This document shows, one piece after another, positions 54,299 to 62,450 of a DNA stretch of 64,000 bases (position 1 is the stretch's first letter; every line of letters starts with the position of its first letter). Position numbers and translations under genes: made by a program. A model generated the notes under the pieces. It had not been told where the DNA came from, did no database searches, and saw only the letters and a program-made list of their open reading frames with translations. Source of the DNA: Saprospiraceae bacterium (GTDB lineage: Bacteria > Bacteroidota > Bacteroidia > Chitinophagales > Saprospiraceae); the NCBI GenBank assembly GCA_016714985.1, contig JADKBS010000029.1:1-64000 (forward strand), written 5' to 3'.

Positions 54299-54722
54299 CT
54301 TTGAAAAGGGCATTTTCGAAATAAATGCCATCCAGCAAGTTACAGTACCCGATGAGGTTGACTTTGGCAACCCAAGGTACAAGGACTGCCGCTACCTCGG
54401 CATCTGCCGCATCAATTACTACAACAGCGCCTCACCCAGCCTGATGCCCTCCTGCTGCCCGAACAGGGCAAGGGGCTATATCAGGCGCTGGGAGGAAACA
54501 GGCGTTGAGCTTATCTTCCCCAAAGAGAACATGGCGCCCGCCACGCTGGAGCGACATTTCGGCAGTGGCTGGTTCACCATCGTGGACGCCTACGAGTTGT
54601 CAGAGGATATGGCCCAACGGCTCGGCATTGCTGGCTTCACCTTCGAGCCGGGCAGGTATCCCGTGCGGGAAATTGGGAATAGCCTCCACATTGTATTTGC
54701 CCCTTACAACAGCTTGAACTAA
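54282..54722 (+). CDS. Small protein of unknown function, coupled to upstream gene
   Basis: 146 residues without a signal peptide. Contains Cys-rich CRYLGICRINYYN and PSLMPSCCPNRARGYI, then a C-terminal block FTFEPGRYPVREIGNSLHIV like that of the secreted 147-aa protein at 52560. The start inside the preceding gene implies translational coupling. It ends two bases past the convergent glycosidase-like gene end. Confidence 0.55.
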   Translation: MGHLTDFEKGIFEINAIQQVTVPDEVDFGNPRYKDCRYLGICRINYYNSASPSLMPSCCPNRARGYIRRWEETGVELIFPKENMAPATLERHFGSGWFTIVDAYELSEDMAQRLGIAGFTFEPGRYPVREIGNSLHIVFAPYNSLN

Positions 54723-55936
54723 TCAACGAAAGAAACAACCGTGCTGGCTTGGCGGGCCATCTCAACGCTCATCCTTGCCATCAAATAACTCAGCGTGGAC
54801 TCAGCACCTTGGTTGAGGTTCACGTTCATTTCCTCTAGGCCATCATAGCAGCCACCCGTGCAGGGGTTGTAGATGATTTGGCGCAGGTGGTTGTTGCCCA
54901 GGAACCAGTTGAAGGCAGTGTCCATTTTTTGGGCATAAGATTCATCTTTAAATACATCGTAAAAACGCTCCAATGCAAGGATGGTATAAGCAATGTCAAT
55001 GGGCTGCTCAGCGCCTTTTATCAGCGGCAAAGGCTCCCGGCCCTTGTACATCCAGCCCATGTTGGAGATGACCTTGATGCCCCCCTCCTTGAAGGTGAGC
55101 GACAACAGGAAATCGAGCGATGCCTTGGCGGTTTCCTTGTAAACGGGGTTTCCCGTCGCTTGCCAGGCACAGAGCATGGCTTCCGGTAAGATGGCGTTGG
55201 CGTAGGTCAAGTAGCCCTCGTACCATTTCCAGTTATGCCCAGCTTCGTGGCGGTACATCTGCACCAGCCTGTCCGCCAAAACTTGGATGAGTTGCGTGAC
55301 TTCCGGCGACTGCTTTTCCCGGTTGAAATAATACAAGCCTTTGATGGAAAAAGCCATGGAACGGGTGGAATGCATGGCGTCAATCACGGGCAATACCCGC
55401 TGCATGATTTCCTCGGCTTTTACCACTACATCGGCTGGCAAAATGGCGCTTTTTGAAACCAAATAGCCCAATGCCCAGATGGCCCTGCCGTTGGCGTCGG
55501 AGAGGTTCGTTTCGTTGTTTTGTGGGGTAAAATGGCGGACGCTGTCCACGTAGTTCAGGAAATCGCCAGTGGGCTGCTGGCAGAATCCGATGAAATCCAA
55601 GTAGGTGCGAATCAGCTCCAAGTCCGCAGCATCGCCCGACCACTCGTAGTGCATGACCAGGGCCACCAAAGCCCGTGCATTGTCGTCGAGCGTGTAGCCG
55701 GATTCCAGGTCGGGCTGGTTGATTTTTGAAAACTGTATCATGCCGACCGCCGTGGTCATTTTCCGCACATGCGCCAAGTTGATGGCAGGCAGGCGATATT
55801 CCAGCGGGACGTTTTCGGTCTGGAGGACAGCCTTTTCGGGCTGGTGCCTGCCCCTGTTTTGGGGCAAGGCGTCCCCCGGCGTTTGCCCGGCTATTTTTGC
55901 AAAAGCGAGGCATGGGCAATCGCCGAATTTTCCCAC
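54719..55936 (-). CDS. (alpha/alpha)6-type glycosidase-like domain, probably the C-terminal part of a glycosyltransferase protein
   Basis: From about codon 45 the sequence is a helical glycosidase-like domain: TAVGMIQFSKINQPDLESGY, TLDDNARALVALVM, SDANGRAIWALGYLV, NWKWYEGYLTYANAILPEAM, QPIDIAYTILALERFYDVF, ending in ESTLSYLMARMSVEMA. The first about 45 codons read like out-of-frame sequence over the tail of the upstream glycosyltransferase. I suspect one protein of about 770 residues (GT4 plus glycosidase-like domain) split by an indel near 55890-55930; two overlapping genes remain possible. Role: handling of a mannose-type oligosaccharide, inferred from neighbours. Confidence 0.65.
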   Translation of the reverse strand: MGKFGDCPCLAFAKIAGQTPGDALPQNRGRHQPEKAVLQTENVPLEYRLPAINLAHVRKMTTAVGMIQFSKINQPDLESGYTLDDNARALVALVMHYEWSGDAADLELIRTYLDFIGFCQQPTGDFLNYVDSVRHFTPQNNETNLSDANGRAIWALGYLVSKSAILPADVVVKAEEIMQRVLPVIDAMHSTRSMAFSIKGLYYFNREKQSPEVTQLIQVLADRLVQMYRHEAGHNWKWYEGYLTYANAILPEAMLCAWQATGNPVYKETAKASLDFLLSLTFKEGGIKVISNMGWMYKGREPLPLIKGAEQPIDIAYTILALERFYDVFKDESYAQKMDTAFNWFLGNNHLRQIIYNPCTGGCYDGLEEMNVNLNQGAESTLSYLMARMSVEMARQASTVVSFVD

Positions 55937-57129
55937 GACGTGGGTACGATGCGCTGCAAAGTATTGGTGCTGAAGGCGCAGCGCAGCGGTTCGTCGCCCA
56001 TCAGGCGGTTGATAGCATCGGCCAATTGCAGCGGGTTTTGGAAGTCAACCAAGATTCCAGTGTGCTGCCGCAGTACCTCCTTGGCGTGTGGAATCGGCGT
56101 GGAAACAATGGGACACCCACAGCTCATGGCATACGAAAAGGTGCCGCTCACGGCTTGGTGGCGGTCATTGGAGGTGAAGAGGTAAACATCGGTCATTTGC
56201 AGGTACTCCAACAAATCCGGCAAGGGAAGGTAGCGGTTGATAAATTTCACGTGCGATTGGAGCGAGAGCGCCTCCACCTTCGCTTCCAGCATATCCCGAT
56301 ATTTTTCGCCCTCGGATTTCACCACGCCTGGGTGCGTTTTCCCAATGACGAGGAATAGCGCATCGGGGTTGGATGCGATGATGGCGGGCAGCGAGTCCAG
56401 CGTGGTTTCGATGCCCTTGCCGGAACTGAGCAGACCGAAGGTTGAAAGCACTTTACGGCCCGTCAAGCCATATTTTTCTTTCAGAACGTCCTTGTCCAAG
56501 TGCGGCACGAGGTGGGTACCGTGCGCTATGACCTCCACTTTTTGGGTCGGAATGCCGTAGTCGTCTTTCAGTATTTTTTGGGAGTTTTTGGTCATCACCA
56601 CGATGGCAGCGCAGGCCGCCGCCAAGTGCTTGACCCTTTCCTTCAAGGCTTCATCGGGCTTGGGCAAAACGGTATGAAAAACAAGGATGACCGGTTTGGT
56701 GAGGGTGTAAAGGAACTGGAGGAGCGCCTCCTCACCAGCTTCTTGAAAAAAGCCAAACTCATGTTGCAACAAGATGAATTTGGTGTCGGCATCGCTATTG
56801 ATGGCGTTGGCCAATCCGATGTATTTCCCGGCATCTGTGGTGTCGAGCACATATTTCACTTCGTCCGGGTAAACGTGGTCGGTGGTTCCGGCCTCCAGCG
56901 CACAGACTTTCAGCGAAAAGGAATTGAGGAACTTATTGTCGAGCGCCTTGAGCAAATCCTGCGAGTATGTAGCGATGCCACATTCCCTCGGTGGGTAAGA
57001 GGTGATGAAGAGGATTTCGGGCAGGTCAACGTTCGAAAGCGATACGGCTTTTGGGGCGATATGGGCAGCTTTTGCCACTAACCTGGCAGGAGCAAAGCTG
57101 GGTGCATAAGCAACGGTTTCATTTTTCAT
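55891..57129 (-). CDS. GT4-family glycosyltransferase
   Basis: 412 residues as read. GT-B fold: N-terminal ILFITSYPPRECGIATYSQD, then HEFGFFQEAGEEALLQFLYT. C-terminal nucleotide-sugar half: LSTFGLLSSGKGIETTLDSL, DVYLFTSNDRHQAVSGTFSY and AMSCGCPIVSTPIPHAKEVL, with the E-x7-E-type sugar-nucleotide site in modified form. Probably GDP-mannose dependent, by association with GH130. It starts 120 bases after GH130 coding sequence interrupted by repeat copy C, and overlaps the glycosidase-like frame downstream. Confidence 0.8.
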   Translation of the reverse strand: MKNETVAYAPSFAPARLVAKAAHIAPKAVSLSNVDLPEILFITSYPPRECGIATYSQDLLKALDNKFLNSFSLKVCALEAGTTDHVYPDEVKYVLDTTDAGKYIGLANAINSDADTKFILLQHEFGFFQEAGEEALLQFLYTLTKPVILVFHTVLPKPDEALKERVKHLAAACAAIVVMTKNSQKILKDDYGIPTQKVEVIAHGTHLVPHLDKDVLKEKYGLTGRKVLSTFGLLSSGKGIETTLDSLPAIIASNPDALFLVIGKTHPGVVKSEGEKYRDMLEAKVEALSLQSHVKFINRYLPLPDLLEYLQMTDVYLFTSNDRHQAVSGTFSYAMSCGCPIVSTPIPHAKEVLRQHTGILVDFQNPLQLADAINRLMGDEPLRCAFSTNTLQRIVPTSWENSAIAHASLLQK

Positions 57130-58265
57130 CTTTGTTTGTTTAGCAGTAACTGCTTGGGGGGGGGGGGGGGGGGGGAATTTTTTTCCCCCCCCCCCCCCCC
57201 CTCCCGCCGGGGGGGGAAAATTTTCATTTTTCCCGGAGTTACGTTTAGCAGCAGTTCCGCCAATAGCGCAGACATGCTCACTGAGGCGCAGGCGATGCGC
57301 TCGTCGGCGGCGCCATAATAAATGTACAAAATGTCGTCAAACAAGGCGGTTCCCGTGGGGAAGCACACATTGTTCACTTCTCCTTTCAACTCCCATTCAT
57401 GCTCCGGTTTGAACAGCGGGTATGGCAGCCGTGCGATTTCTTTTTGAGGGTTTTCCAAATCCAAAAGGGCAGCACAAGCCGAATAGACAAAGCCCCTTGT
57501 TGTGTCGTGGACGCCATGATAAATCAACAACCAGCCAGCTTCCGTCTCGATGGGCGGGCAGCCCCCGCCGATATAGCTCACCTCGTGGTCGTGACGTGGC
57601 TTAAGCACAATGTGCTCCCTGAAATGCAGGAAATACTGCTCCCAAAAATCTTTGGTCAGATCCAGAACATCACTCACCGCTGCTATCTGAATATCAGGCT
57701 TTATCCGGTGCAGGAAATATGTTTTACCATATATTTTCCTTGGAAAAAAAACCACGTTTTTATCCCAAAGCACCACCTTTTTATCTGTATTGGAATCAAA
57801 GCTGCTACGGTCATTGTAGCGGGCATATTTTCCATTTAGTGCCCCGCTGCATTCGGCGAGGTGCTTAAACTCATGATATGCAATTTGTGGAACGATAATG
57901 CCTTGCTTATCAAAATGCTTTAAATCAGTCGAAGTAGCCAGCGCCCCCAACGCATTGATGCCGTTGTAGGCCGTGTAGGTGAGGTGGTAAAGGCCACTGA
58001 TTTTGGTAATCCGGGGGTCTTCCACCCCGTGCGATTCATAGTCGAACTGGGGGAACAGCACTGGCACCTCGCTCCGCTCCTCCACTGTGAGCGGCCCGTC
58101 CAAACGGCAATACCCGATACTGGAATAATTGCCCTTGCTAACTGCCCGGTAGAAAAGGTGGACGCCATCGCCCTCCCGTATTACAGCAGGGTTCAGGACG
58201 CCTTCGTTTTCAAAGCCAAGCATGGTTTTCTGGAGAATAACCCCGTGTTTTTTGACTTCAATCAT
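57126..58265 (-). CDS. GH130-family mannoside phosphorylase/glycosidase
   Basis: 379 residues as read. Five-bladed propeller enzyme of the beta-mannoside phosphorylase group: GFENEGVLNPAVIREGDGVH, FDYESHGVEDPRITKISGLY, KHLAECSGALNGKYARYND, SYIGGGCPPIETEAGWLLIY, GEVNNVCFPTGTALFDDILY, IYYGAADERIACAS. The family normally ends soon after ASVSMSALLAELL. Here the frame continues about 35 codons into repeat copy C (GGGGG and PPPPPP runs), so the last part is not native. Confidence 0.85.
   Translation of the reverse strand: MIEVKKHGVILQKTMLGFENEGVLNPAVIREGDGVHLFYRAVSKGNYSSIGYCRLDGPLTVEERSEVPVLFPQFDYESHGVEDPRITKISGLYHLTYTAYNGINALGALATSTDLKHFDKQGIIVPQIAYHEFKHLAECSGALNGKYARYNDRSSFDSNTDKKVVLWDKNVVFFPRKIYGKTYFLHRIKPDIQIAAVSDVLDLTKDFWEQYFLHFREHIVLKPRHDHEVSYIGGGCPPIETEAGWLLIYHGVHDTTRGFVYSACAALLDLENPQKEIARLPYPLFKPEHEWELKGEVNNVCFPTGTALFDDILYIYYGAADERIACASVSMSALLAELLLNVTPGKMKIFPPRREGGGGGEKNSPPPPPPKQLLLNKQR
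57147..57241. repeat. Two-hairpin structured repeat, copy C
   Basis: Begins TAACTGCTTGGGG and ends CCCGGAGTTA, with a hairpin of a 20-plus G run against a C run and a second GGGGGGGGAAAATTTTC / ATTTTTCCC hairpin. Same termini as copy A. The long G/C homopolymers look like a collapsed or mis-read version of the GGAGGAG stems. Inserted at the 3' end of the GH130 gene. Confidence 0.6.
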
Positions 58266-58276
58266 GGTTTCGTTGG

Positions 58277-58453
58277 TTAGGTTTTTGGATTGGGCGCCGA
58301 TTTGCCATCCGATTTTGGGCTGAAAACATTGAGGCCGGCCTTGTCCGCCCCACCTTTTCCTTCCATTTTATAGGCAGATTTTACCTTTTCCTTGCCGCTC
58401 GTTTTGCTAGCTGGGGCTTTCTTCTTGTCCTTGCTTCCTTTGTCCTTGCTCAT
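58277..58453 (-). CDS. 58-aa Lys-rich small protein
   Basis: MSKDKGSKDKKKAPASKTSG, then KEKVKSAYKMEGKGGADKAG, ending PNPKT. Highly basic and probably disordered, similar in composition to small Bacteroidota nucleic-acid-associated or ribosome-associated proteins. Start at 58453; an upstream in-frame ATG would translate the promoter region. A -7-like box lies at 58512-58519. Just upstream of GH130 on the same strand, 11 bases away. Confidence 0.6.
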   Translation of the reverse strand: MSKDKGSKDKKKAPASKTSGKEKVKSAYKMEGKGGADKAGLNVFSPKSDGKSAPNPKT

Positions 58454-58483
58454 TTTTTTTAGTTTTAATTCCCGCAGTTGGCG

Positions 58484-58590
58484 GGGCAGGCGTGAACGAA
58501 TTTTCACCCTACAAAGATGGCCGCCAGCTCGTCCCGATATGTTACACCTTTCTGGGAAAGAGTTACATCATTCACATATTGACGGGCATG
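58484..58590 (-). promoter_or_regulatory. Duplicated promoter region, copy 1
   Basis: On the minus strand it includes GATGTAACTC, GGCCATCTTTGTAGG (-7 box CATCTTTG at 58512-58519) and GTGAAAATTCGTTCACGCCT. It aligns with 58874-58975. Confidence 0.55.
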
Positions 58591-58796
58591 GGCGAGGCTT
58601 TTTTGAAGGTTTTCAATTGCATGAGCAATGATTCTAAATAATGCTCGAAATCAAGCTGGTTAATGCTGTTTTCATGGCCAAACAAAAACAACGGCGTTTC
58701 GCTCAAATAGCGATAATTCGCTGGAAATTCCATTTGGAGCTTCTCAGTCGCCCAAAGGATTTCGTCCATTAATTGCTGTGATGGAGGTATATTCAT
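58572..58796 (-). CDS. 74-aa protein of unknown function
   Basis: MNIPPSQQLMDEILWATEKL, helical and mostly polar, ending KKASPMPVNM. No signal peptide. Its ATG overlaps the TGA of a 24-codon upstream ORF (ATGA), suggesting coupled translation. No family recognised. Confidence 0.45.
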   Translation of the reverse strand: MNIPPSQQLMDEILWATEKLQMEFPANYRYLSETPLFLFGHENSINQLDFEHYLESLLMQLKTFKKASPMPVNM

Positions 58797-58867
58797 GTTT
58801 TATCAGCAATAAAAAAGGCAGACAATATGCCTGCCTCTATTTTTACTTGTTTAAAATTATCTTTCAT
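58793..58867 (-). CDS. 24-aa leader-type ORF overlapping the next start
   Basis: MKDNFKQVKIEAGILSAFFI then ADKT and TGA, the stop overlapping the ATG of the 74-aa ORF. A GGCAGACAATATGCC stem sits inside it. Too short to judge as a protein; the overlap and the duplicated promoter just upstream are its support. Confidence 0.35.
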   Translation of the reverse strand: MKDNFKQVKIEAGILSAFFIADKT

Positions 58868-59183
58868 TGCTTGTCGGAACAGGTGTGAACGAATTTCCAC
58901 CGCTGCAAAGATGGCCGCTTGCCCAACCTCACCTATTATACTTTTCCCGAAAATCCTTACATCATTTACATAAGCTAAGTAGATTTAGTTCGGGATGACA
59001 AAGTACCCTTGCCACAGCGGGTGGGCAACTGCTTGAATTTCAATTGATTGCATCAAAATTCTAATCTAAACTAATTTCGTTGACCTACTTATTTCATTTT
59101 ACCGCTGTTTGAACAACCAATATTTACTTCCGTTATGCAGGTAACCTTAATCCCATCCCATCATTTCGCTTAATATCAACAAC
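58868..59183 (-). promoter_or_regulatory. Duplicated promoter region, copy 2, and remaining intergenic
   Basis: 58874-58975 repeats the layout of 58484-58590 (GGTGTGAACGAATTTCCACC, GCAAAGATGGCCGC, TTACATCATTTACATA). The -7 box CATCTTTG lies at 58906-58913 (minus). Nothing further was recognised up to 59183. Confidence 0.5.
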
Positions 59184-59846
59184 ATGACAAAAGTATTTAT
59201 CATTCCGATGCTGCTGGCATCCCTGCTTATAGTTTGGCTCTTTGCTGCCTGCAATACGGACAACAAGCCGACCGACGCAAGCACGGCCACGGACAGCACT
59301 ATCGCTGCGCCCTTCCAAGATTCCACTGCTTTAATGGATGAGGACAAGGACGACCCCTACTGGTACAGCTATAATTACACCGAGGGTGATGTAGTGGAAC
59401 CCGAAGCGCCCGAACCCACCAGCAAAAAGGCCCCAAAGGCCAAGAAGACAACACCCCCAAAGCTGAAGGTGAAGGACACGCCAGTTATTTACACCGTTTC
59501 GCAGACCGATAGGCCGCCGCTTTTTTCCGCCGATTGCCTCACGGCCAAGAACCCAAAACGCTGCTCGAACAACGCCTTGGCCGATTGGGCCAGAAAGTCC
59601 GTGAAATACCCGGAAGCTGACCTCGCCGATGGCAGCGATGGGCTGGAGTACGTAACTTTCGTCATCACCAAAGAGGGGAAGGTGAGCACCATCAACCGGG
59701 TGGACAGCAAAAAAGAAGCCTGCGAAGGTTGCTCCAATGCCGTCATCAATGCTATATTGGAAATGCCAGACTGGCAACCCGCCATGCTCGGCGGCAACCC
59801 CGTGAACGTGGTGGTGACGCTGCCCGTGCGGTTCCGGGTGATTTGA
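59184..59846 (+). CDS. Lipoprotein with TonB C-terminal domain
   Basis: 220 residues. Lipobox in LIVWLFAAC (Cys about 23), then an acidic and Lys/Pro-rich linker (PTSKKAPKAKKTTPPKLKVK). The C-terminal TonB-like domain (EYVTFVITKEGKVSTINRV, AVINAILEMPDWQPAMLGG, NVVVTLPVRF) includes the YP-like lead KYPEADLADG. Cys pairs FSADCLTAKNPKRCS and EACEGCS are unusual. A lipid-anchored TonB-type protein in the periplasm; whether it drives transporters is unclear because no transmembrane anchor is present. Confidence 0.75.
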   Translation: MTKVFIIPMLLASLLIVWLFAACNTDNKPTDASTATDSTIAAPFQDSTALMDEDKDDPYWYSYNYTEGDVVEPEAPEPTSKKAPKAKKTTPPKLKVKDTPVIYTVSQTDRPPLFSADCLTAKNPKRCSNNALADWARKSVKYPEADLADGSDGLEYVTFVITKEGKVSTINRVDSKKEACEGCSNAVINAILEMPDWQPAMLGGNPVNVVVTLPVRFRVI

Positions 59847-59876
59847 GTTTGCGGGTTTATGGGGGGAGACTGGTTT

Positions 59877-59910
59877 ATGTTTACAAAACCTTCGAAGGTT
59901 TTGTAAACAT
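59877..59910. repeat. 34-bp perfect palindrome
   Basis: ATGTTTACAAAACCTTC and its exact inverse, centred on TTCGAA. It follows the TonB-domain gene. Without a loop or T-run it could be a terminator stem or a protein site. Confidence 0.6.
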
Positions 59911-59980
59911 GTGCCCCTACCACTTCGTGCCGTTTTTCTTCGTAAAATTGCGGCCAGCCAACGCTAAACAGTATTCCCGT

Positions 59981-61064
59981 ATGTCGAGACAATTGCCCTA
60001 CCTTCTGCTTGCCGGATTTCTCCTTTTTCCTGCAAAAGGAGCGGGAAAAGACCCAACCGACCCTCGAACCCATCAGCGAGTCGGTCTATGCTTCCGGCAT
60101 CATCACCAGCCGGGACCAGTACCAGGTCTATTCCACCGTCGGCGGGCTGGTGCAAGCTATTTTGGTCAAAGAAGGCGACGTGGTGAAAAAGGGCGACCCG
60201 CTCTTCGTGGTGAAAAACGAGACCTCGAAACTGACCGCCGAGAACGCCAAAATCGCTACTGAACTGGCCGACTACAACCTGCGGGGCGAACGCCTTCAGG
60301 AACTCAAGGACGCCATCGGAACCACCAAGAGCGTCATGCAGAACGACTCGCTGCTCGTTGCCCGGCTGCGCCGCCTCTACGCCGACGGGGCAGAGACCAA
60401 GGTCAACGTCGAGCGGCAAGAACTCGCCCTCAAGACCTCCACCAACAACCACAAAGCCGCCATTTCACGGTACAATGATTTGAAAAAACAACTGGCCTTT
60501 GCCGCTGCGCAAAGCAAGAAACAGCTCTCCATCAGCCAGAACATTGCGCAGGACTACACCGTGCGAAGCCAGCAGGCGGGCCGCATTTACAGCATCTCCA
60601 TCGAGCCGGGCGAAACGGTGAACCTGCAAACGCCCGTGGCCATCATTGGCGCCGCCGACGCCTTCCTCACCGAGCTGCAAGTGGACGAAAACGACATCGT
60701 GCGCATCAAAAAAGGCCAGCAGGTGCTGCTCACGATGGACAGCTACAAGGGGCAGGTCTTCGAGGCCACGGTGTCGAAGATTGACCTGCTGATGAACGAG
60801 CGCACCCGCACCTTCACCGTCGAGGCGGAGTTCACGGAAGCGCCGCCCGTGCTCTACCCGAACCTGACAGCGGAGGCGAACATCGTCATACAATCCAAGG
60901 AAAAAGCGCTGACCATCCCACGTGCCTACCTCCTCGGCGACTCCATAGTGGTGCTGGAAAACGAGGAGAAACGGCGGGTCACCATCGGCCTGATGGACTA
61001 CCAAAAAGCGGAAATCCTGAGCGGCCTCACGGCCAAAGAATTCATCCTGAAACCCACCCCATGA
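59981..61064 (+). CDS. MacA/HlyD-type periplasmic adaptor lipoprotein, one frameshift
   Basis: ATG 59981 encodes MSRQLPYLLLAGFLLF. Homopolymer indels near 60030 hide what is probably a Ser-Cys-Lys-Lys lipobox before EREKTQPTLEPISESVYASG. The rest is open: biotinyl-lipoyl-like STVGGLVQAILVKEGDVVKK, a coiled-coil hairpin (about 85-170), and barrel and membrane-proximal parts (PVAIIGAADAFLTELQVDEN, NERTRTFTVEAEF). About 360 residues. Adaptor subunit linking an ABC exporter to an outer-membrane channel. The stop overlaps the permease start (ATGA). Confidence 0.85.
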
Positions 61065-62321
61065 ACCTGAAACTCTTAGCGGACATTGCGAAAGCGCTGC
61101 TGCTGGCCCGTTGGAAGCAGTCGCTGGTGGCAGCGGTGGGCGTCACGTTCAGCATCACCATGTTCATTGCCCTGCTGGGCTTCATGAACGGGCTGAACAG
61201 CCTGCTGGACGGCCTCATCCTGAACCGCACGCCGCACGTCCGGCTTTTCAACGAAGTAAAACCGAACCCCAACCAGCCCATCAACCTCGCCGAAGCGTTC
61301 AGGGGCGGGCATAATTTCATCCAATCCGTCAAGTCGAGTGGCAGCCGGGGTCGAGTTGTACAACAGCGGTGCCATCATGCGGGCCATCAACGCCGATGAA
61401 CGGGTGTTGGGCTTTTCACCGAAAATAAACGCCCCCGTGCTGTACAACGCTGGAACGATAGACATCAACGGGGCCGTCAGCGGTATTGACGTGGTGAAGG
61501 AAAGCAGGTTTTATTTCTTCGATAATTACGTGACTTCGGGCAGGTCGCTCGACCTGAAAAACGTGAGCAACAGCATCATTTTGGGCAAAGGTGTGGCCGA
61601 AAAGCTGCTCGCCGAAATAGGCGACGTGGTGCAGGTGACGACCTCGCAGGGCGAACGTTTGCCGCTGAAAGTGGTCGGCTATTTCCAGTCGGGCATCGCC
61701 GATTTCGACAAGGTGCAGAGCTACGCCTCCATCGCCACGGTGCAGAAGATGCTCGGCAAACCGAACAACTACGTCACCGACCTGCAAATCAAACTGAAAG
61801 ACCTCGCCCAAGCGCCCGCCGTTGGCAAGGAGTACGCCCAGCGTTTCCAGTGCGACGCCGAGGACATCCAGACCGCCAATTCGCAGTTCGAGACGGGCAG
61901 TTCCGTGCGCTCGCTGATTTCCTACGCCGTCGGCATCGTGCTGCTCATCGTGGCCGGATTCGGCATCTACAATATCCTCAACATGATGATTTACGATAAA
62001 ATGGACACCATCGCCATCCTGAAGGCCACCGGGTTTTCGGGCAGCGATGTGCGGAAGATTTTCATCGGCATCGCCCTGACCATCGGCATCCTCGGCGGCC
62101 TGGCGGGACTGGCTTTCGGCCTGCTGATTTCGTTCGGCATTGACCAAATCCCGTTCAACACCGCCGCCTTGCCTACCGTGAAAACCTATCCCGTGGACTA
62201 CAACCCCAAGTTCTATATCATCGGCATCGTGTTCTCGCTGATAACGACTTATGCCGCTGGGTTCTTTCCGGCTAGGAAGGCGAGCAGGGTGGATCCGGTG
62301 GTGATTATTAGGGGGAAATGA
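61061..62321 (+). CDS. MacB/FtsX-type ABC transporter permease, one frameshift
   Basis: About 420 residues after joining two frames near 61340. One N-terminal span (SLVAAVGVTFSITMFIALLG), a large periplasmic MacB-core region (VLGFSPKINAPVLYN, NSIILGKGVAEKLLAEIGDV) and an FtsX domain with three spans (VGIVLLIVAGFGIYNILNMM, ALTIGILGGLAGLAFGLLIS, FYIIGIVFSLITTYAAGFFP) ending in ARKASRVDPVVIIRGK. A single missing base at AAGTCGAGTGGC explains the split. Works with the adaptor and the ATPase. Confidence 0.88.
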
Positions 62322-62332
62322 ATTCGTCATTG

Positions 62333-62445
62333 TAGTCATTGGTCATTATGGTCATTAGTCATTGGTCATTGGGCCAGTGTATAATGACCAATGACCAATG
62401 ACCAATGACCAATGACCAATGACCAATGACCAATGACTAATGACT
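62333..62445. repeat. Iterated-word palindrome (word ATTGGTC)
   Basis: The left arm repeats CATTGGTCATT about five times. The right arm has eight copies of AATGACC (each ATGACCA). It sits inside the ABC operon between the permease stop and the ATPase start, where a terminator would be harmful, so it may instead be neutral or affect relative expression. Confidence 0.8.
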
Positions 62446-62450
62446 TAAAG

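Noticed and set aside
57150..57215. Poly-Gly/poly-Pro tail as a real GH130 extension
   Set aside because: The residues come from long G and C runs inside a repeat copy and are likely assembly or read artefact.
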